Shown: positions 1 through 11,265, counted from the first letter of the stretch. The stretch is 64,000 nt of DNA from Rugalucina vietnamica (GCA_964017185.1 OZ024871.1:11028214-11092213); one strand, 5' to 3'. A program made the numbers and translations. Notes: generated by a model not told the origin, from the sequence alone.

Positions 1-975
1 AATAACACTATAATTAATTTTGCAGAAAGTCATAAGCATCTAGGCATGACACTGACATACAATGGTAAATGGCATACTCATATAGAAACCATATTAAGTT
101 CAGCATATAAAATGTTAGGTGTAATGAGAAAGCTCAAGTACACGTTTAGTCGACAGGCCTTAAACCAAATGTATATATCCTATGTACGACCTTTACTTGA
201 GTATTCCTCAATTGTTTGGGATGGCTGCTCAGATCAAGATAAAAATGCACTGGAAAGATTCCAAAATGAAGCTGCTCGAATTGTTACAGGCCTTACCAGG
301 TCTACGTCAATCATAAATTTGTATAATGAATGCGGCTGGGATTCTCTTGCCAAAAGAAGATTGTTCCAAAAAACTTGTTTCATGTATAAATGCCAACACA
401 ACCTAGTTCCCGATTACATATCTGATATTATCCCACCACTAGTGGCAGAAGTTACTAATTATCCTTTACGTAATCGTCATAATCTTGCAAATGTATATAC
501 CCGCACTGAGGTCTCAGGAAAATCATGCATACCTTCCGCTGTGTCAGAGTGGAATAATCTTAGCAACGAAATTAGGACGGCGGATTCATATATTTCCTTC
601 AGAAATGCTGTTAAAAAAGATATATTTTGTGACACCCATATCCCTACCTATTTCATTAAAGGACAAAGGCACCTCTCTGTCTTGCACGCAAGAATTCGTA
701 ACAATTGTAGTGACCTTAATAACGATCTTGTTCAAAATCACTTAAGAAATGATCCCTATTGTAGCTGTGGAAATGACATAGAAAATGCTCATCATTATTT
801 TTTTGAATGTGTATATTACAATCAATTAAGAATAGAAATGTTTAATAAAACTCGAGCGTATCACCCATTAAGCTTACACACTCTCTTATTTGGCAAATCT
901 ACCTTATCTGACGTTGATAATCATCTTCTTTTTCAGGCTGTCCAACAATTCATCAAAGACACCAGACGATTTTGA
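1..975 (+). CDS. LINE reverse transcriptase, C-terminal part
   Basis: The frame is open from the first base, so this is the C-terminal ~324 residues of a longer protein and the ATG at 46 is only internal. It begins in the RT thumb region (KHLGMTLTYNG) and continues with the LINE hallmark SYVRPLLEYSSIVWDG, then a region matching post-RT domains of CR1/Jockey/I-type elements. Near the end is a CCHC-like cluster, YCSCGNDIENAHHYFFEC. In this family the protein reverse-transcribes its own mRNA at the chromosomal nick. No stop or frameshift interrupts the visible part, so the copy looks fairly young. The clade is not certain from this fragment. Confidence 0.85.
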   Translation, partial: NNTIINFAESHKHLGMTLTYNGKWHTHIETILSSAYKMLGVMRKLKYTFSRQALNQMYISYVRPLLEYSSIVWDGCSDQDKNALERFQNEAARIVTGLTRSTSIINLYNECGWDSLAKRRLFQKTCFMYKCQHNLVPDYISDIIPPLVAEVTNYPLRNRHNLANVYTRTEVSGKSCIPSAVSEWNNLSNEIRTADSYISFRNAVKKDIFCDTHIPTYFIKGQRHLSVLHARIRNNCSDLNNDLVQNHLRNDPYCSCGNDIENAHHYFFECVYYNQLRIEMFNKTRAYHPLSLHTLLFGKSTLSDVDNHLLFQAVQQFIKDTRRF

Positions 976-1038
976 GATTCTAAAGTCACTCATATCCCAT
1001 ACACTGATTTTACTTATCCGTAATGATGACTGGCACTG

Positions 1039-1040
<2 letters not shown>

Positions 1041-1127
<87 letters not shown>
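1041..1127. repeat. (CT)n microsatellite
   Basis: About 87 bases of almost pure CT with one TTT interruption, inside the 3' untranslated part of LINE-A. It opens Ser/Leu-repeat reading frames that are not genes. Confidence 0.97.
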
Positions 1128-1287
1128 ATGTATTCATTATTTGAAATTAGTCATATGATGTTAGTTGTTAATTTTAGCCATGTTTGTCATTGTAAATTTA
1201 TTTTGTAGGGGGCGGGCTGTAACTAATGTTGTCAGAACTTGGAGCCCAACCCCTTTGTCTTTGAGATGACAATAAAATATGTTTAAA

Positions 1288-2829
1288 CTAGCCATAATTA
1301 AGTGATCTCAAAACAAAATACCCTAACTGTTTCCAGAATACTTTAAAGAAGTCCGCAGAAAACCCACTTAGGCCTGGGCTTTTATCATTTTTCATGTGTA
1401 ATAAAGTGTCAGATATTTCTGCACAACTTAAAAGGCCTTCAAGCTTTTCTGATTCAGTTTCTGATAATTTAGGTATGGTGCTATTTTCAAAGTAATTGTC
1501 TATTTCTATATTGTCAGAGTTATCTTGTTTTTTAGTATATAAATTCTTATAAAATAATTCAGTTTCCTTTAGTATTTCATTTTGATCTGTTAATATTGTA
1601 CCGTCTTCTTTTTCTACTTTATTCATTGTTTTAGAGATATAATTATGTTGTTCCAATCCACAAAAGTACTTGGTAGGTTTTTCTCCCTTGCCAATATGTT
1701 TAGCTCTTGCTCGTATGACATGACCTTTTAATTTTTGTTGTCTTATATCATTTAATTGCAGTCTCAAGCTTTCTAAATTTTCGAGGTTATTTTCATCTAA
1801 ATTATTTTCCAAGGAAGTAATTCTTTCAATTAATTCGTTTTCCCTTTTATTTTGTTCTTTATGTTTATAGCTTGAATATGAAATAGAAATGCCACGTAAT
1901 TCCATGAGTAGAACCTCTAAAAATAATTGATCATTGATAGTGAATTGAATTTCTGAATCTGGGATATTGGCTATAGTTTCAAAGTTATAAACAGGTACAG
2001 CATATTGTTTCTTAGTTTCTATAACATGTTTATTAATAAGTTGTAAATAATCTTTATCTGTAAGTAAGGAGTTGTTGTGTTTCCAATATGACTTTCCACA
2101 TTTAAAACTGTTAAAACTTAACACTAGTGTGACTAAAGAGTGATCTGATCGATATCCCATCTCAATTTTGCTTTTTTTCACATATTGCATAATATTTTCA
2201 GAAATCAGAAAATAGTCAAGTCTTGCTTGTTTCAGTGGGTTTTTCTTCCGCCATGTATACCGTTTTAAAATTGGATAGTTTTCTCTGAAAGGATCAATCA
2301 TGTTATTTGTACTTTTGTCATTTCAATTATTTTTTTCTCTAGCTTTAGGGTTATTAATATGCTTATAATTATAGCTATCAAGTGTTGGATCTAGAATACA
2401 GTTATAGTCTCCACAAATAATAAATTTATCATTGTTAATTCTATCAATGATATCAGCAATATTTTGAAAAAAGATTGGACTATCCTGATTTGGACCATAC
2501 AGGTTTACTAGTGTCAATCTTTGACCGTGAATTGTAATATCTAATATTATATAATTTCCACCCTCATCAATAATCTTTTTATGTATTTCGAATTCAACAT
2601 CTTTGCCGATCAAAATTGCTACACCTCTAGCATTAGACTTAAAATTACTTAATACAAATTTTTTCCCCATTGGTCCTTCAATTTCTCTACATCATCTTCA
2701 GTAAAGTGAGTATCCTGTAAACAATAAATTTGGTGCCGTTTGTCTTTTAAGAATTCAAACACATCAATCCTCTTGTTTAACCCTTGCAGGCCTTGAGTGT
2801 TAAATGAAAGTAGACACAGATCAGACATT
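1288..2829 (-). pseudogene. Tx1/L1-like LINE ORF2: endonuclease and start of RT, broken
   Basis: Read from 2829 leftwards, an ATG opens an APE-type endonuclease (LCLLSFNTQGLQG). At about 2670 the frame shifts by one base. It then continues with LVNLYGPNQDS, the metal-site motif ICGDYNCILD, an in-frame TGA at 2323-2325, and the active-site YRSDHSLVTL. A coiled-coil linker follows, then the RT N-terminus with KSPGLSGFSADFF. The sequence ends in LRSLNYG at 1288, before the catalytic palm motifs. Family knowledge: ORF2 of L1/Tx1 elements nicks DNA and copies its RNA. This copy is dead (one frameshift, one stop, 3' end missing). Loss of the 3' end is unusual for LINEs and fits interruption by LINE-A or a rearrangement. 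Confidence 0.85.
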
Positions 2830-3108
2830 TCTATTGTACTGATGTATGGTTAAATTCATAATGCTATACTGGGCAGGACTAATGATGGAAAGTGGGGTTG
2901 CCAGGTTTATTTTAAACAACAAAAAGCATACAAAAAACAAGTATAAACAAAACATCACAAAAAAGAACATGGCAGCAAAACAAATGCAGATTGAATTTGG
3001 CTTAATATGTATATATACAATGAGTATCTCAGACAGCATTATGCTATATATTTATATAACAACAAGCATGTTTCCTAAAAACTGAGATATTTCAACATTT
3101 TCAACCAT
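2830..3108. other. AT-rich spacer, nothing recognised
   Basis: This may include the 5' leader of the Tx1-like LINE on the minus strand. No coding or repeat signature was identified. Confidence 0.4.
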
Positions 3109-4045
3109 TAATCATTAATATTCAGTCCTACTGCCCATTTCCTGCAAGACTGTCACTTATATGACTTTTTAAAAGGTTTTCTCTATTCATATGCATTGGC
3201 GACCTATGTTGACCTTGATGTAAAATAGGTCAAGGTCATCACAGGGTCATGATTTATATATACATTGTAGTACTTGAGCCATTGATACTTCATGCCAAGT
3301 TTCATTGAAATCGGTCCACCGGTTGTAGAGAAGAAGATTTCTTTTAAGGGTTTTTACCATATATGAGCATGGCGGCCATCTTGGTCATGTGACCTGGATT
3401 ATTTATATATACATTGGTAACGCCTTCCTATTGATGCTTCACATAAAATTTGGCTTTGAATGGCCAAGCGGTTTCAGAGAAGATGTTTGAATATTATAGA
3501 GATATACATGTATATTGCCCCGCGGTGGGGGCACATGAGCCCCTGCGGTCCATTTTTTTTTTCAGAATCATTAATATTTAGTCCTACTGCCCATTTCCTG
3601 CAAGACATTCACTTCAAATGACATTTTAAAAGTTTTCCCCATTCAAATGCATTGGCGACCTATGTTGACCTTGCCGTAAAATATGTCAAAGTCATCACAG
3701 GGTCATGATTTATATACACATTGTAATGCATGGGCCATCGATGCTTCATGCCAAGTTTCTTTGAAATCTGTCCACCGGTTCTGGAGAAGATTTTTGAAGG
3801 GTTTTTACCATATATGGGCATGGCGGCTATCTTGGTCATGTGACCTGGATTTCTTATATACACATTGGTTCCCCCTTCCTATAGATGCTTCATATAAAAT
3901 TTGGCTTTGATTGGCCAAGCGGTTTCAGAGAAGAAGATCTTTGAAAATGGTGGACGACGGACGAACGACGGACGCCGACGACGGACGAACGCCGGAGCAT
4001 GGGTATACTATAAGCTCACCTGTGAGCCTTCGGCTCAGGTGAGCT
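3109..4045 (+). repeat. Rep-A copy 1: two tandem ~450-bp units with hairpin terminus
   Basis: Two diverged units start near 3109 and 3558. Each carries, in order, the phrases CCTACTGCCCATTTCCTGCA, GGTCAAGGTCATCACAGGGT, CATGGCGGCCATCTTGGTCA and TTTGGCCAAGCGGTTTCAGA (or close variants). The array ends in a GACGGACGAACG-rich stretch and a perfect-looking hairpin at 4013-4045 (AGCTCACC..., stem of about 14 bp). Related arrays lie at 25161-27135 (reverse orientation) and 55910-56735. Open frames across it are not conserved as genes. I read it as a non-autonomous dispersed repeat with internal tandem structure. Confidence 0.8.
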
Positions 4046-4119
4046 AAAAAAAAACCTCTTGAATAAATCGGAAATGAAAACTTCGCAAAATATAAGTCAC
4101 GAGAAAATATCCGGAGTCA

Positions 4120-4830
4120 CAGAAGATGGGCTGCTTGAGTCTCCAGACAAAGCAGCAGCAGTTTATAAACTACTGACTGTCTGATCACTTACGTATTAAC
4201 CGCTCAGAAGGTCTGAGCCTGTCTAGGTAAACTGGATCAAGTCAAACCATCCATATATACATGTATATGCCTTTTTGGTTTAATATGGTGGCTATTTTTC
4301 AAGCACATTTTGATTTGTTTTGTTTGAATTGATGCTTTACGTGTCAGTCAACAGCAATGGTCATGACACTCAAAAGGTAAAAGCTAAATATAACCACCCA
4401 AGCAAACCAATAAGGCTGATATGTCTAGACGGTTTTACTAAACCACTTTTCCTGGGCAGGCTCAGACTTGAGCGGTTAACTTAGTAATCAGATGACCGGT
4501 CAACAGTTTAGAAGCTTTGCCTGCAGGCACAAACAGCCCATCTATTTCTGCTTGGCCCCAATGGGCAGAGGCCCACATAATGTCGTGACATCCTAATGTT
4601 GGGTAGGTCCCATTAAATGGAGGCAACGTCCCGATTTGACCATACATTAACCACACCGGATTCCATCCAGGTACTGTCAAGTCCACTATTTTCCATATGA
4701 ACAGTGTGATCATCTATTGCTTTGAAGACATTCATGACAATATGAAGTCCACCAACCATTGTGATTAACTTTCCATTCAGGCATTCACGGTAATCGTCAT
4801 GCTGTCTTTATATTGATGTTTTACGTCCCA
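4120..4830. repeat. Rep-B composite 1 (element nested in reverse inside itself)
   Basis: Rep-B is a ~330-bp SINE-like repeat; the clearest copy is 38390-38720. Here its left half runs forward (about 4120-4315), then a reverse right half (4320-4375) and reverse left half (4390-4580), then the forward right half (4580-4660, GGAGGCAACGTCCCGA). This is what insertion of one Rep-B in opposite orientation into another would give. Confidence 0.65.
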
Positions 4831-5300
4831 ATCTACAGCTTTGGCCATGTCGGGACGTCCACTCAATTTAATGGCACTTTTGACTTTTGAGATCCACGCT
4901 ACAGCACATGTATCGTGTGAAAATTTTCTTTCCCATCTAGAGTGGTATAATTTATAGATATACCATCGGTAGTGGAACTGGTAAACCTATAGTGTTGGTC
5001 GGGTTGGAATATGGGGAGAAATAGATGGGCTGCTTGTGTCTCCAGGCAATGCTCAATCATCCGACTGACCATCTTTTCTAATTAACCGCTAAGGTCAAAG
5101 CTTACCAAAGAGAAGATGGTTTATAACATTCTTTATAATGGACAAAAGCACGGAAAACCATCTTCTCTTCGTGAGAAAATGGAGTGTGTTGATTGGGTAA
5201 CAACATACAGCGAAGCGTTATCGATTTAGCGAATATCTACAGGGAGGCAAAGAACATTTGTTGAAGGTAGTAGCTAAATCGACCAGGCTTCCAATCAAGG
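4831..5300. repeat. Rep-B fragments and spacer
   Basis: A Rep-B left-half fragment lies at about 4997-5110 (ATAGATGGGCTGCTTGTG, ATTAACCGCTAAGGTC). Around it are short scraps, including an inverted pair AACCATCTTCTCTT / AGAGAAGATGGTT near 5110-5170. No coding signal. Confidence 0.5.
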
Positions 5301-5965
5301 TTGGCCGGGTGGTAATATGGACCCATTGAAGCCGTGAAAAACAAAACAATAATAGATGGGCTGCTTGTACCTCCAGGCAAAGCTTATGGCATGCCGACAG
5401 ATCATCTGATATTACTGATTAACCAACCGCTAAGGTCTGAGCCTGCCCAGGAAAAGTGGTTCAAATCAAACTATCCATACATATATGACTTAATTGTTTA
5501 CTTGGGTGGTTAAAGCGCATGTTGGATGAATTGTTTTTCGTATTAATGCTTAAAGTCCCAGTCAACAGCTATGGCTAAATCGGGACTTTGCCTCAATTTT
5601 ATGGCACTTTTACCAAAAAAATATTAAGATGTAATGACATCCAAAAAGTGCTTCATCCCCGGCTTCATCCAACTAAGCCACAAAGACACACATATAGATG
5701 GTTTGACTTGAACCACTTTTCCTGGGCAGGCTCAGACTTGAGTGGATTACCGAATCAAATGGTCAGTCAGTAGCGTATAAGTTTTGCCTGGAGGCACAAG
5801 CAGCTCATCTATTTCTTTAAGCCCAAATGGGCCTCACCCGACATCCTAAGGTTGGGTAAAAGTCCTTCTAAGTGGAGGCAACGTTCCGACATGACCACAC
5901 CTGTACATGTAGCCGTTGACCGGGACGTAAAACATTAATCGAACAAACAAAGTGGCTTCCAATCA
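5300..5965. repeat. Rep-B composite 2, same nested layout as composite 1
   Basis: Forward left half 5300-5530, reverse right half 5540-5610, reverse left half 5695-5830, forward right half 5840-5960 ending in an AACAAACAAA tail. The order matches composite 1, and the internal junction falls at about the same place in the consensus (after GCACATTTTGGATG). Confidence 0.65.
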
Positions 5966-7372
5966 CCGCTTTGCCACGTACCGTGCGAAGTTGATTTCCA
6001 GCAATCCAACGAGTGGAATGTTTTTTTTAAGTTTTGTAGCGGTGTGTTTATATTTGGGAGCCACAGTTACATGTAAGAATAAGATTCAATTAATTTTTTA
6101 TATCATGCTGAGAAACTGAAAAAAAGCGATGACCAGGAATTGTTGCATTCAAAACTAAGTCACACTAATGTCACTAATTCTATAATAAATTTATGAGTTT
6201 CTTGTAGGCCTAAGCATTTTTTTTTTTTTTTTTTTTTTTTTTTTGTCTGAGTCAGGACTACTTTCTTCACCACGGCTTGACATTGCCTATCCCTGATCAC
6301 TCTTCATTTTCTGATTCATTCCTTTTCAGACAGCTACATGTATGTGACCAGGATACTGGTTAACAGAAGGCAAACAATCCATGAGGGAAAGGGGGGGGGT
6401 GGGCATCCATAGATATAAGACTTGAGTGGTTATATTTGAAGCACCTTTTGGATGTCATCATTGTAATGACGTTATAATTTCAGTTAAGGTAAAAGTCATA
6501 ATTTCAATTAAGGTAGAAGTCACTTGTGGATTATTTGCAGAATAAATTAATAAATTTTGAATCTTAAAATGGAGGCAACGTCCCGACATGACAGAAACTG
6601 TTGACTTGGACTTAAATCATCAATTTAAACATAAACATCTTTTGCAGATATAGTTTGAATAGAATTTAATGTGAAGACTTCCTTTTCCTTTCGGGTTTTG
6701 CTTATTCTCTGCTATACGTCTAGATATGTAGGCCTATAGTGTTATCAGCAGCTGGATCAGCAATGGTGCCTGATTGTTCATTCAATATGTACAATTCACG
6801 TGGTCATACACTTTTTAGTAGCTGAGCTGTTAGCCATAGATTTTCTTAGGGTTTCTTACGAGCGTTTACAATATTTTTTTTTTTAAAATCCAACGCTTCT
6901 TTGTCTCACTCTGTCAGTTTTTCAAGAGCCCTTCACCTAAGTTTCTGAGTGTCACAACGATCCTTATAATTGTCCCAGATTCGACTAATAATCTCAAATC
7001 GCCGGACCAGGCCATTGTTTGGTCAGTAGTCGACCCCACTTGTGTGGTAAACAGCTTAATGATTGTTACCCCAAAACACCAAATTAATACCAAACAATCC
7101 TCTTGAACCAAATATAGAAACGTTTGCTCTCCAAATCAGGAATCCGTATTTCAAATATATTTAGTCTAGGTAGTTTCGAATTAATTAGCAACTTTTTGAG
7201 TCATATGTTTACAGAAAAAGTAAAACAAATACATATAACAAAAACGTCTAGACAAAGAAAATGTGTTAATGTAAGAATGCCGGACAAAGAACCAAAAATC
7301 AATCGCACCCCCCCCCCCCAAATCCACTGAAAAGGTTTGAACACTTTATGACAAAGATCATACTGTATACAA
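5966..7372. other. Intergenic, with poly-T and a Rep-B fragment
   Basis: Contains a T-run at about 6220-6244, short G and C homopolymers near 6392 and 7310, and a disrupted Rep-B right half at about 6418-6640 (AAATGGAGGCAACGTCCCGA). No gene is recognised; the open frames are short and unconvincing. Confidence 0.5.
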
Positions 7373-7450
7373 AGCCTGGGTGCCAAGCTGAAGTGTGGCT
7401 TCTTCATACCGAAATTCAAGATGGCGTCCAAAATGGCTGCCAAAAATGGA
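7373..7450 (+). repeat. Rep-G, inverted partner of 11190-11265
   Basis: The stretch from GCCTGGGTGCCAAG to AAAATGGCTGCCAAAA is about 80% identical to the reverse complement of 11190-11265. Both carry AAGATGGCG/CATGGCCGCC-type motifs. Confidence 0.55.
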
Positions 7451-7639
7451 TTTTTGTTTAAATTTCATCTAACAGGGGCATTACAGGGCCTAAATTTAAC
7501 TTTAATGCAGTTTGTCTTGTTTTCCGACTCAAAAGTAAGAGGAACAAAGCAATTATTGCTTAAAATAGCAATAACTATAACTTTATTGTGTTGCAAAAAT
7601 TGCAAAGTATTGCACTTACAACTTCTAGAACATCTTTTC

Positions 7640-7965
7640 ACGGTGGTCGGGTGGGAATATGGCTCCCTGCCCATTGGGGACCCAAAGAAATCCAGGCAAA
7701 ACCAGGCTGTACGCTATTGATTGACCATCTCCGTACTGGTTAAACGCTCGGGCCTGCCCAGAAAAAAGCGGTTCAAGTCAAGCCATCCGTACATAATAGC
7801 ACTTTTGGCTTAGTTGGGCGGTTATATTTGAAACACATTTTGGATGTCATGGCACCCTCATTTTGGGTACAGTGTCCCATGTAACGGAGATAGCGTCCCG
7901 ATATGACCATAGTTGTTGACTGGGACGTTGAGCATCAATTCACAGACATACACATCTTGTTATTT
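7640..7965 (+). repeat. Rep-B, near full length
   Basis: Starts GGTCGGGTGGGAATATGG and proceeds through CTGCCCAGAAAAAAGCGGTT and TTGGCTTAGTTGGGCGGTTA to GTTGACTGGGACGTTGAGCA, in the same order as 38390-38720. The TGGCTTAGTTGG phrase resembles a pol III A box, but no B box is correctly placed, so a tRNA origin is unproven. Confidence 0.7.
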
Positions 7966-9104
7966 CTAATTAGGCAGTTGCAGTTGGAGCAGGTGAATGT
8001 AGAAGTAATGTTGGCAGAAATATCTCGTTTTAATGGCGTCAACCTACCCAATTGAAGAAGAAAGTGCTGGCTCTGCTGTCAAGAGCTTTTCTCCATATGC
8101 ACACGTATGTTTGGTAATTAGCCCTTTTCGTATGCCATATGAGACTGTCCTGTGCGTGTGTGGGTTTGTAACACAAAAGCGTATACATTCATAAATCCAC
8201 ACCACTATATGAGTTTGACGAATACGTGAGGGGTATGAAATAATTGACAGTTTCTTGTATACAGTGGTCACTGGTAACGTTATCTTCTAGTTTTTAAGGT
8301 TCTCTAGGTTTCCTATTTCCTTTCGCATGTACACCACACGTGAAATGCCTTTACCACAGAGACAACTAGTCGAATCACAGCTTGTAAGAAGATATAACTA
8401 GGCAGTGGTGTTTATAGCGACGCAACAGCGTCGCTCTAATGGTAGAAGGGTGGTAAAATGTTCTGTTGTATATTCTGTTCTAGATACATTGATAGAACAA
8501 AATCTTTCGTCATATCAACCGGAACCGGAATTCGGCGTTAGCGACTAGCAACAACTATTCACGTTGAAACATTCGTTCGACTGCGGCTTCCGTAAATGGA
8601 CGAATTCAACAAAGATGCTTAGTCAAGAATATATGTCTTTTTTGTTCCCGGTAGATCATGACAACATGACGTCACAGCTTTTTAAGTATGACGTCACATG
8701 GTTGCGTTCAGTTAACTGCACAGTACACGACCGTCGTCGCACCGAGCGGTGAAGGTTGAAACAAAACAATTTCCCTTATTTCGGAATGGTATATCCTAAA
8801 ACTACAAATATCGAACAATGTTGTACGTAAATCATTGTAAATTATGCAAACCGAAAAACCGAAGAATTTTATGGCTCATTCCCTTGTGTGTCCCTGATCA
8901 TCTGGGTGAGGTCCTCCCCAGGGCGGGGACGGTCTTAACTGCCTGCTGTCTGAAATAAAAGATACTTTTCCCAGTTACTAATATTCCTGCCCTCTGTTCC
9001 CTAAATCCCCAAAAGTTTATGCTTGCTCCCCAGATCCCTGTAAATAAATGGGCCTTCTCCCCAGATCCTCAAAACACCTAGCAGGGCCCCAGGGTGTAAA
9101 ACAT
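7966..9104. other. Intergenic, with Rep-C and a CRE pair
   Basis: Holds Rep-C at 8437-8537, which is the inverted counterpart of 30516-30616, just after a small perfect hairpin GCGACGCAACAGCGTCGC at 8417-8434. Two TGACGTCA boxes lie at 8667-8674 and 8689-8696. No coding region is supported. Confidence 0.5.
8667..8696. promoter_or_regulatory. Two perfect CRE palindromes (TGACGTCA)
   Basis: Two exact TGACGTCA octamers, starts 22 bp apart (about two helical turns), in DNA with no recognised gene nearby. The octamer is the consensus CREB/ATF site. Function here is inference only. Confidence 0.35.
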
Positions 9105-9109
9105 ATCAG

Positions 9110-9610
9110 GTGCGACACCGCTCAAAATTTATCACTCCGCCGTGCGACACCGCTCAAAATTTATCACTCCGCCGTACCCCACGAAAATAGTGCATTTGAA
9201 AATTTTGCCTAGGTGAGTTTGACACTGTATTACGAGCACATTTATTTGTGTCTGTTTTATATTTAGTATGCACTGCAAAGTATCACTAGTGTACGACATT
9301 TGGGTGTACAAAACACGATCTTAAAAGAGACTATTTCTCGTCGGAAGCTTCTGTCTGTAAACTACCCCCTCCTCAAATCTGCACCATTCTAGAGGGTAAA
9401 ACCCAACCCTAGGGTGGTTGCAAAACGGAATACCGGAAAAACTCAACGGTCAACCCCCCTTTGAACTAGGCTCGTTGGGTATATGTATGGCTGAGCTATA
9501 AGGCGAGGGGAGTCCTTTTGGTCATAAAATGTTTGGTAACAGCTGGGATTGTCACAAAGTGCGACAATTTGCATTGTGGCCTATGGACAATTTTCGACTG
9601 GTGTCACCCC
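9110..9610. repeat. Left direct (LTR-like) repeat
   Basis: 501 bp. It differs from the right copy by a single C/T substitution near its end and by an extra 32-bp tandem duplication at its beginning (the TGCGACACCGCTC... phrase at 9111 is repeated at 9143). Confidence 0.85.
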
Positions 9611-10504
9611 TTAGAAGCTGAATGTCAAAATTTTTACTTTTGGTATAGTCAGTCGTTGCTTAGTGGAATTCTCATCGGATCTGGCTCAAACTTTGATTAT
9701 GACAAAAATTTCAAACTTTTATCAATTTTTGTAAAATTTTACAAAAATTTGAATTTTTGAAAAATTGAAAAAGTTAAAATCCATTAAAATTCGATTAAAA
9801 ATGTGATTTTAGGCCAGATGTAGACTTAAAACTGGTCTAAGTCATGTTATAATGTTGAATTACGCTGTTTGTAAGTGTTTTGTACAATTTTGGACGCGGA
9901 TAGTCATCATTTTGATAAGTTTGGACTGTAAATTGGGTTATTCAGAGGGTCATTTCGGTCCCATTTTCTAGTGCTATTGCTGTCACTCAGCACTTAAAAG
10001 ACATTGGGACATGAGCAACAACCGTGGTAAACCTTTGTACTTACCTTGGGCAAGGTCACAGTGAATGTCAAAGGTCAAGGTCACCCAGGGTCAAAGGCCA
10101 AGGCCACAAAAATTAACGAAAAGAGCATTTTTGCTCAATTTCTAGGTTGTAAATTTCTTCTTGTGTAGCTGTTTTGGTTCAAGGTCACAGTTCAGAGGTC
10201 AAAGGTCAAGGTCATTTGAAGGTCAAATGTGGTACATAAATATCTTAACATTAAATGTATAGCAGTTTAATGCTTAGGTTTGGTTGTTTTGAACGCTTGT
10301 TGGGCAATATGTCTGACCACCATATTTGCAATTTTGGTCAAAATAGCATGTTTTTGCATGGGGGGTACCTAGAATTGAAAGACCCCATGCATCCTCATTT
10401 TGTGTTCTTTCTCAACAAAATACTTATTAAGCATCTTATATTTTGGGGAAGAGTGTATCGCAAAGAAATTTTCTTGTTCGCGATAAAAACAAATTTTCCT
10501 CAAG
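9611..10504. other. Interior of the LTR-like element, rich in AGGTCA half-sites
   Basis: Non-coding. Between about 10045 and 10235 lie many AGGTCA/GGTCA repeats, among them AGGTCAAAGGTCA (a perfect DR1) and several TCAAGGTCA extended half-sites. These match the recognition sequences of nuclear receptors such as HNF4/RXR (DR1) and ERR/SF-1 (TCAAGGTCA). Such sites are also common in other repeats of this window. Confidence 0.6.
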
Positions 10505-10973
10505 GTGCGACACCGCTCAAAATTTATCACTCCGCCGTACCCCACGAAAATAGTGCATTTGAAAATTTTGCCTAGGTGAGTTTGACACTGTATTACGAGC
10601 ACATTTATTTGTGTCTGTTTTATATTTAGTATGCACTGCAAAGTATCACTAGTGTACGACATTTGGGTGTACAAAACACGATCTTAAAAGAGACTATTTC
10701 TCGTCGGAAGCTTCTGTCTGTAAACTACCCCCTCCTCAAATCTGCACCATTCTAGAGGGTAAAACCCAACCCTAGGGTGGTTGCAAAACGGAATACCGGA
10801 AAAACTCAACGGTCAACCCCCCTTTGAACTAGGCTCGTTGGGTATATGTATGGCTGAGCTATAAGGCGAGGGGAGTCCTTTTGGTCATAAAATGTTTGGT
10901 AACAGCTGGGATTGTCACAAAGTGCGACAATTTGCATTGTGGCCTATGGACAATTTTTGACTGGTGTCACCCC
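10505..10973. repeat. Right direct (LTR-like) repeat
   Basis: 469 bp, collinear with the left copy and identical except for one base; it lacks the 32-bp duplication. Near identity implies recent insertion or gene conversion. Confidence 0.85.
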
Positions 10974-11057
10974 ATCAGCTTTTAAAATTATTGGCGCAAT
11001 AGGATCCAGTATCAGATCAGAGCCTCGCTTCAAAGGTGATGCTTTATTTCATATTAT

Positions 11058-11265
11058 ATACATGTATATGAAACACCCTTTGGATGTCAGGGCGTTCTTA
11101 TTTTGGGTAAAAGTCCCATTAATTGGAGGCAACGTCCCGACATGACCACAACAGTTGACTGAAAGTTAAGCATCAATTCAAACAAACTAACATTTTGGCG
11201 GCCATGTTGGACGTCATCTTGAATTTCGGCATGAAGAATCCACTTTAAGACTTGGAACCCAGGCC
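11058..11265 (+). repeat. Rep-B right half followed by Rep-G
   Basis: 11058-11190 matches the right half of Rep-B (GGAGGCAACGTCCCGACATG, ending in CAAACAAAC). 11190-11265 is the reverse complement of 7373-7450. Confidence 0.6.

Larger units (their letters stand above)
1..1290 (+). mobile_element. 3' end of a non-LTR retrotransposon (LINE-A)
   Basis: The coding region at 1-975 is followed by a short 3' region with a long CT microsatellite and then an AATAAA signal at 1271-1276, near which the element appears to stop. The 5' part lies outside the window. At about 1288 it abuts a second LINE in the opposite orientation, which is cut off in its RT domain there, so LINE-A may have inserted into that older element; the left half needed to confirm this is outside the window. 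Confidence 0.8.
9110..10973. mobile_element. Non-autonomous LTR-like element, 1864 bp, young
   Basis: Two direct repeats (9110-9610 and 10505-10973) flank an 894-bp non-coding interior. The pentamer ATCAG occurs immediately outside both ends (9105-9109 and 10974-10978), a 5-bp target-site duplication. The termini are short inverted repeats (GTGCGACACC at the start; GGTGTCACCCC at the end). No gag, pol or other protein is visible inside, so mobilisation would have to be in trans, as in TRIM/LARD elements. There is no clear tRNA primer-binding site, so membership of the LTR class is inferred from structure. Confidence 0.75.

Noticed and set aside
890-1208. Open frames of Leu/Ser repeats
   Set aside because: Produced by the CT microsatellite.
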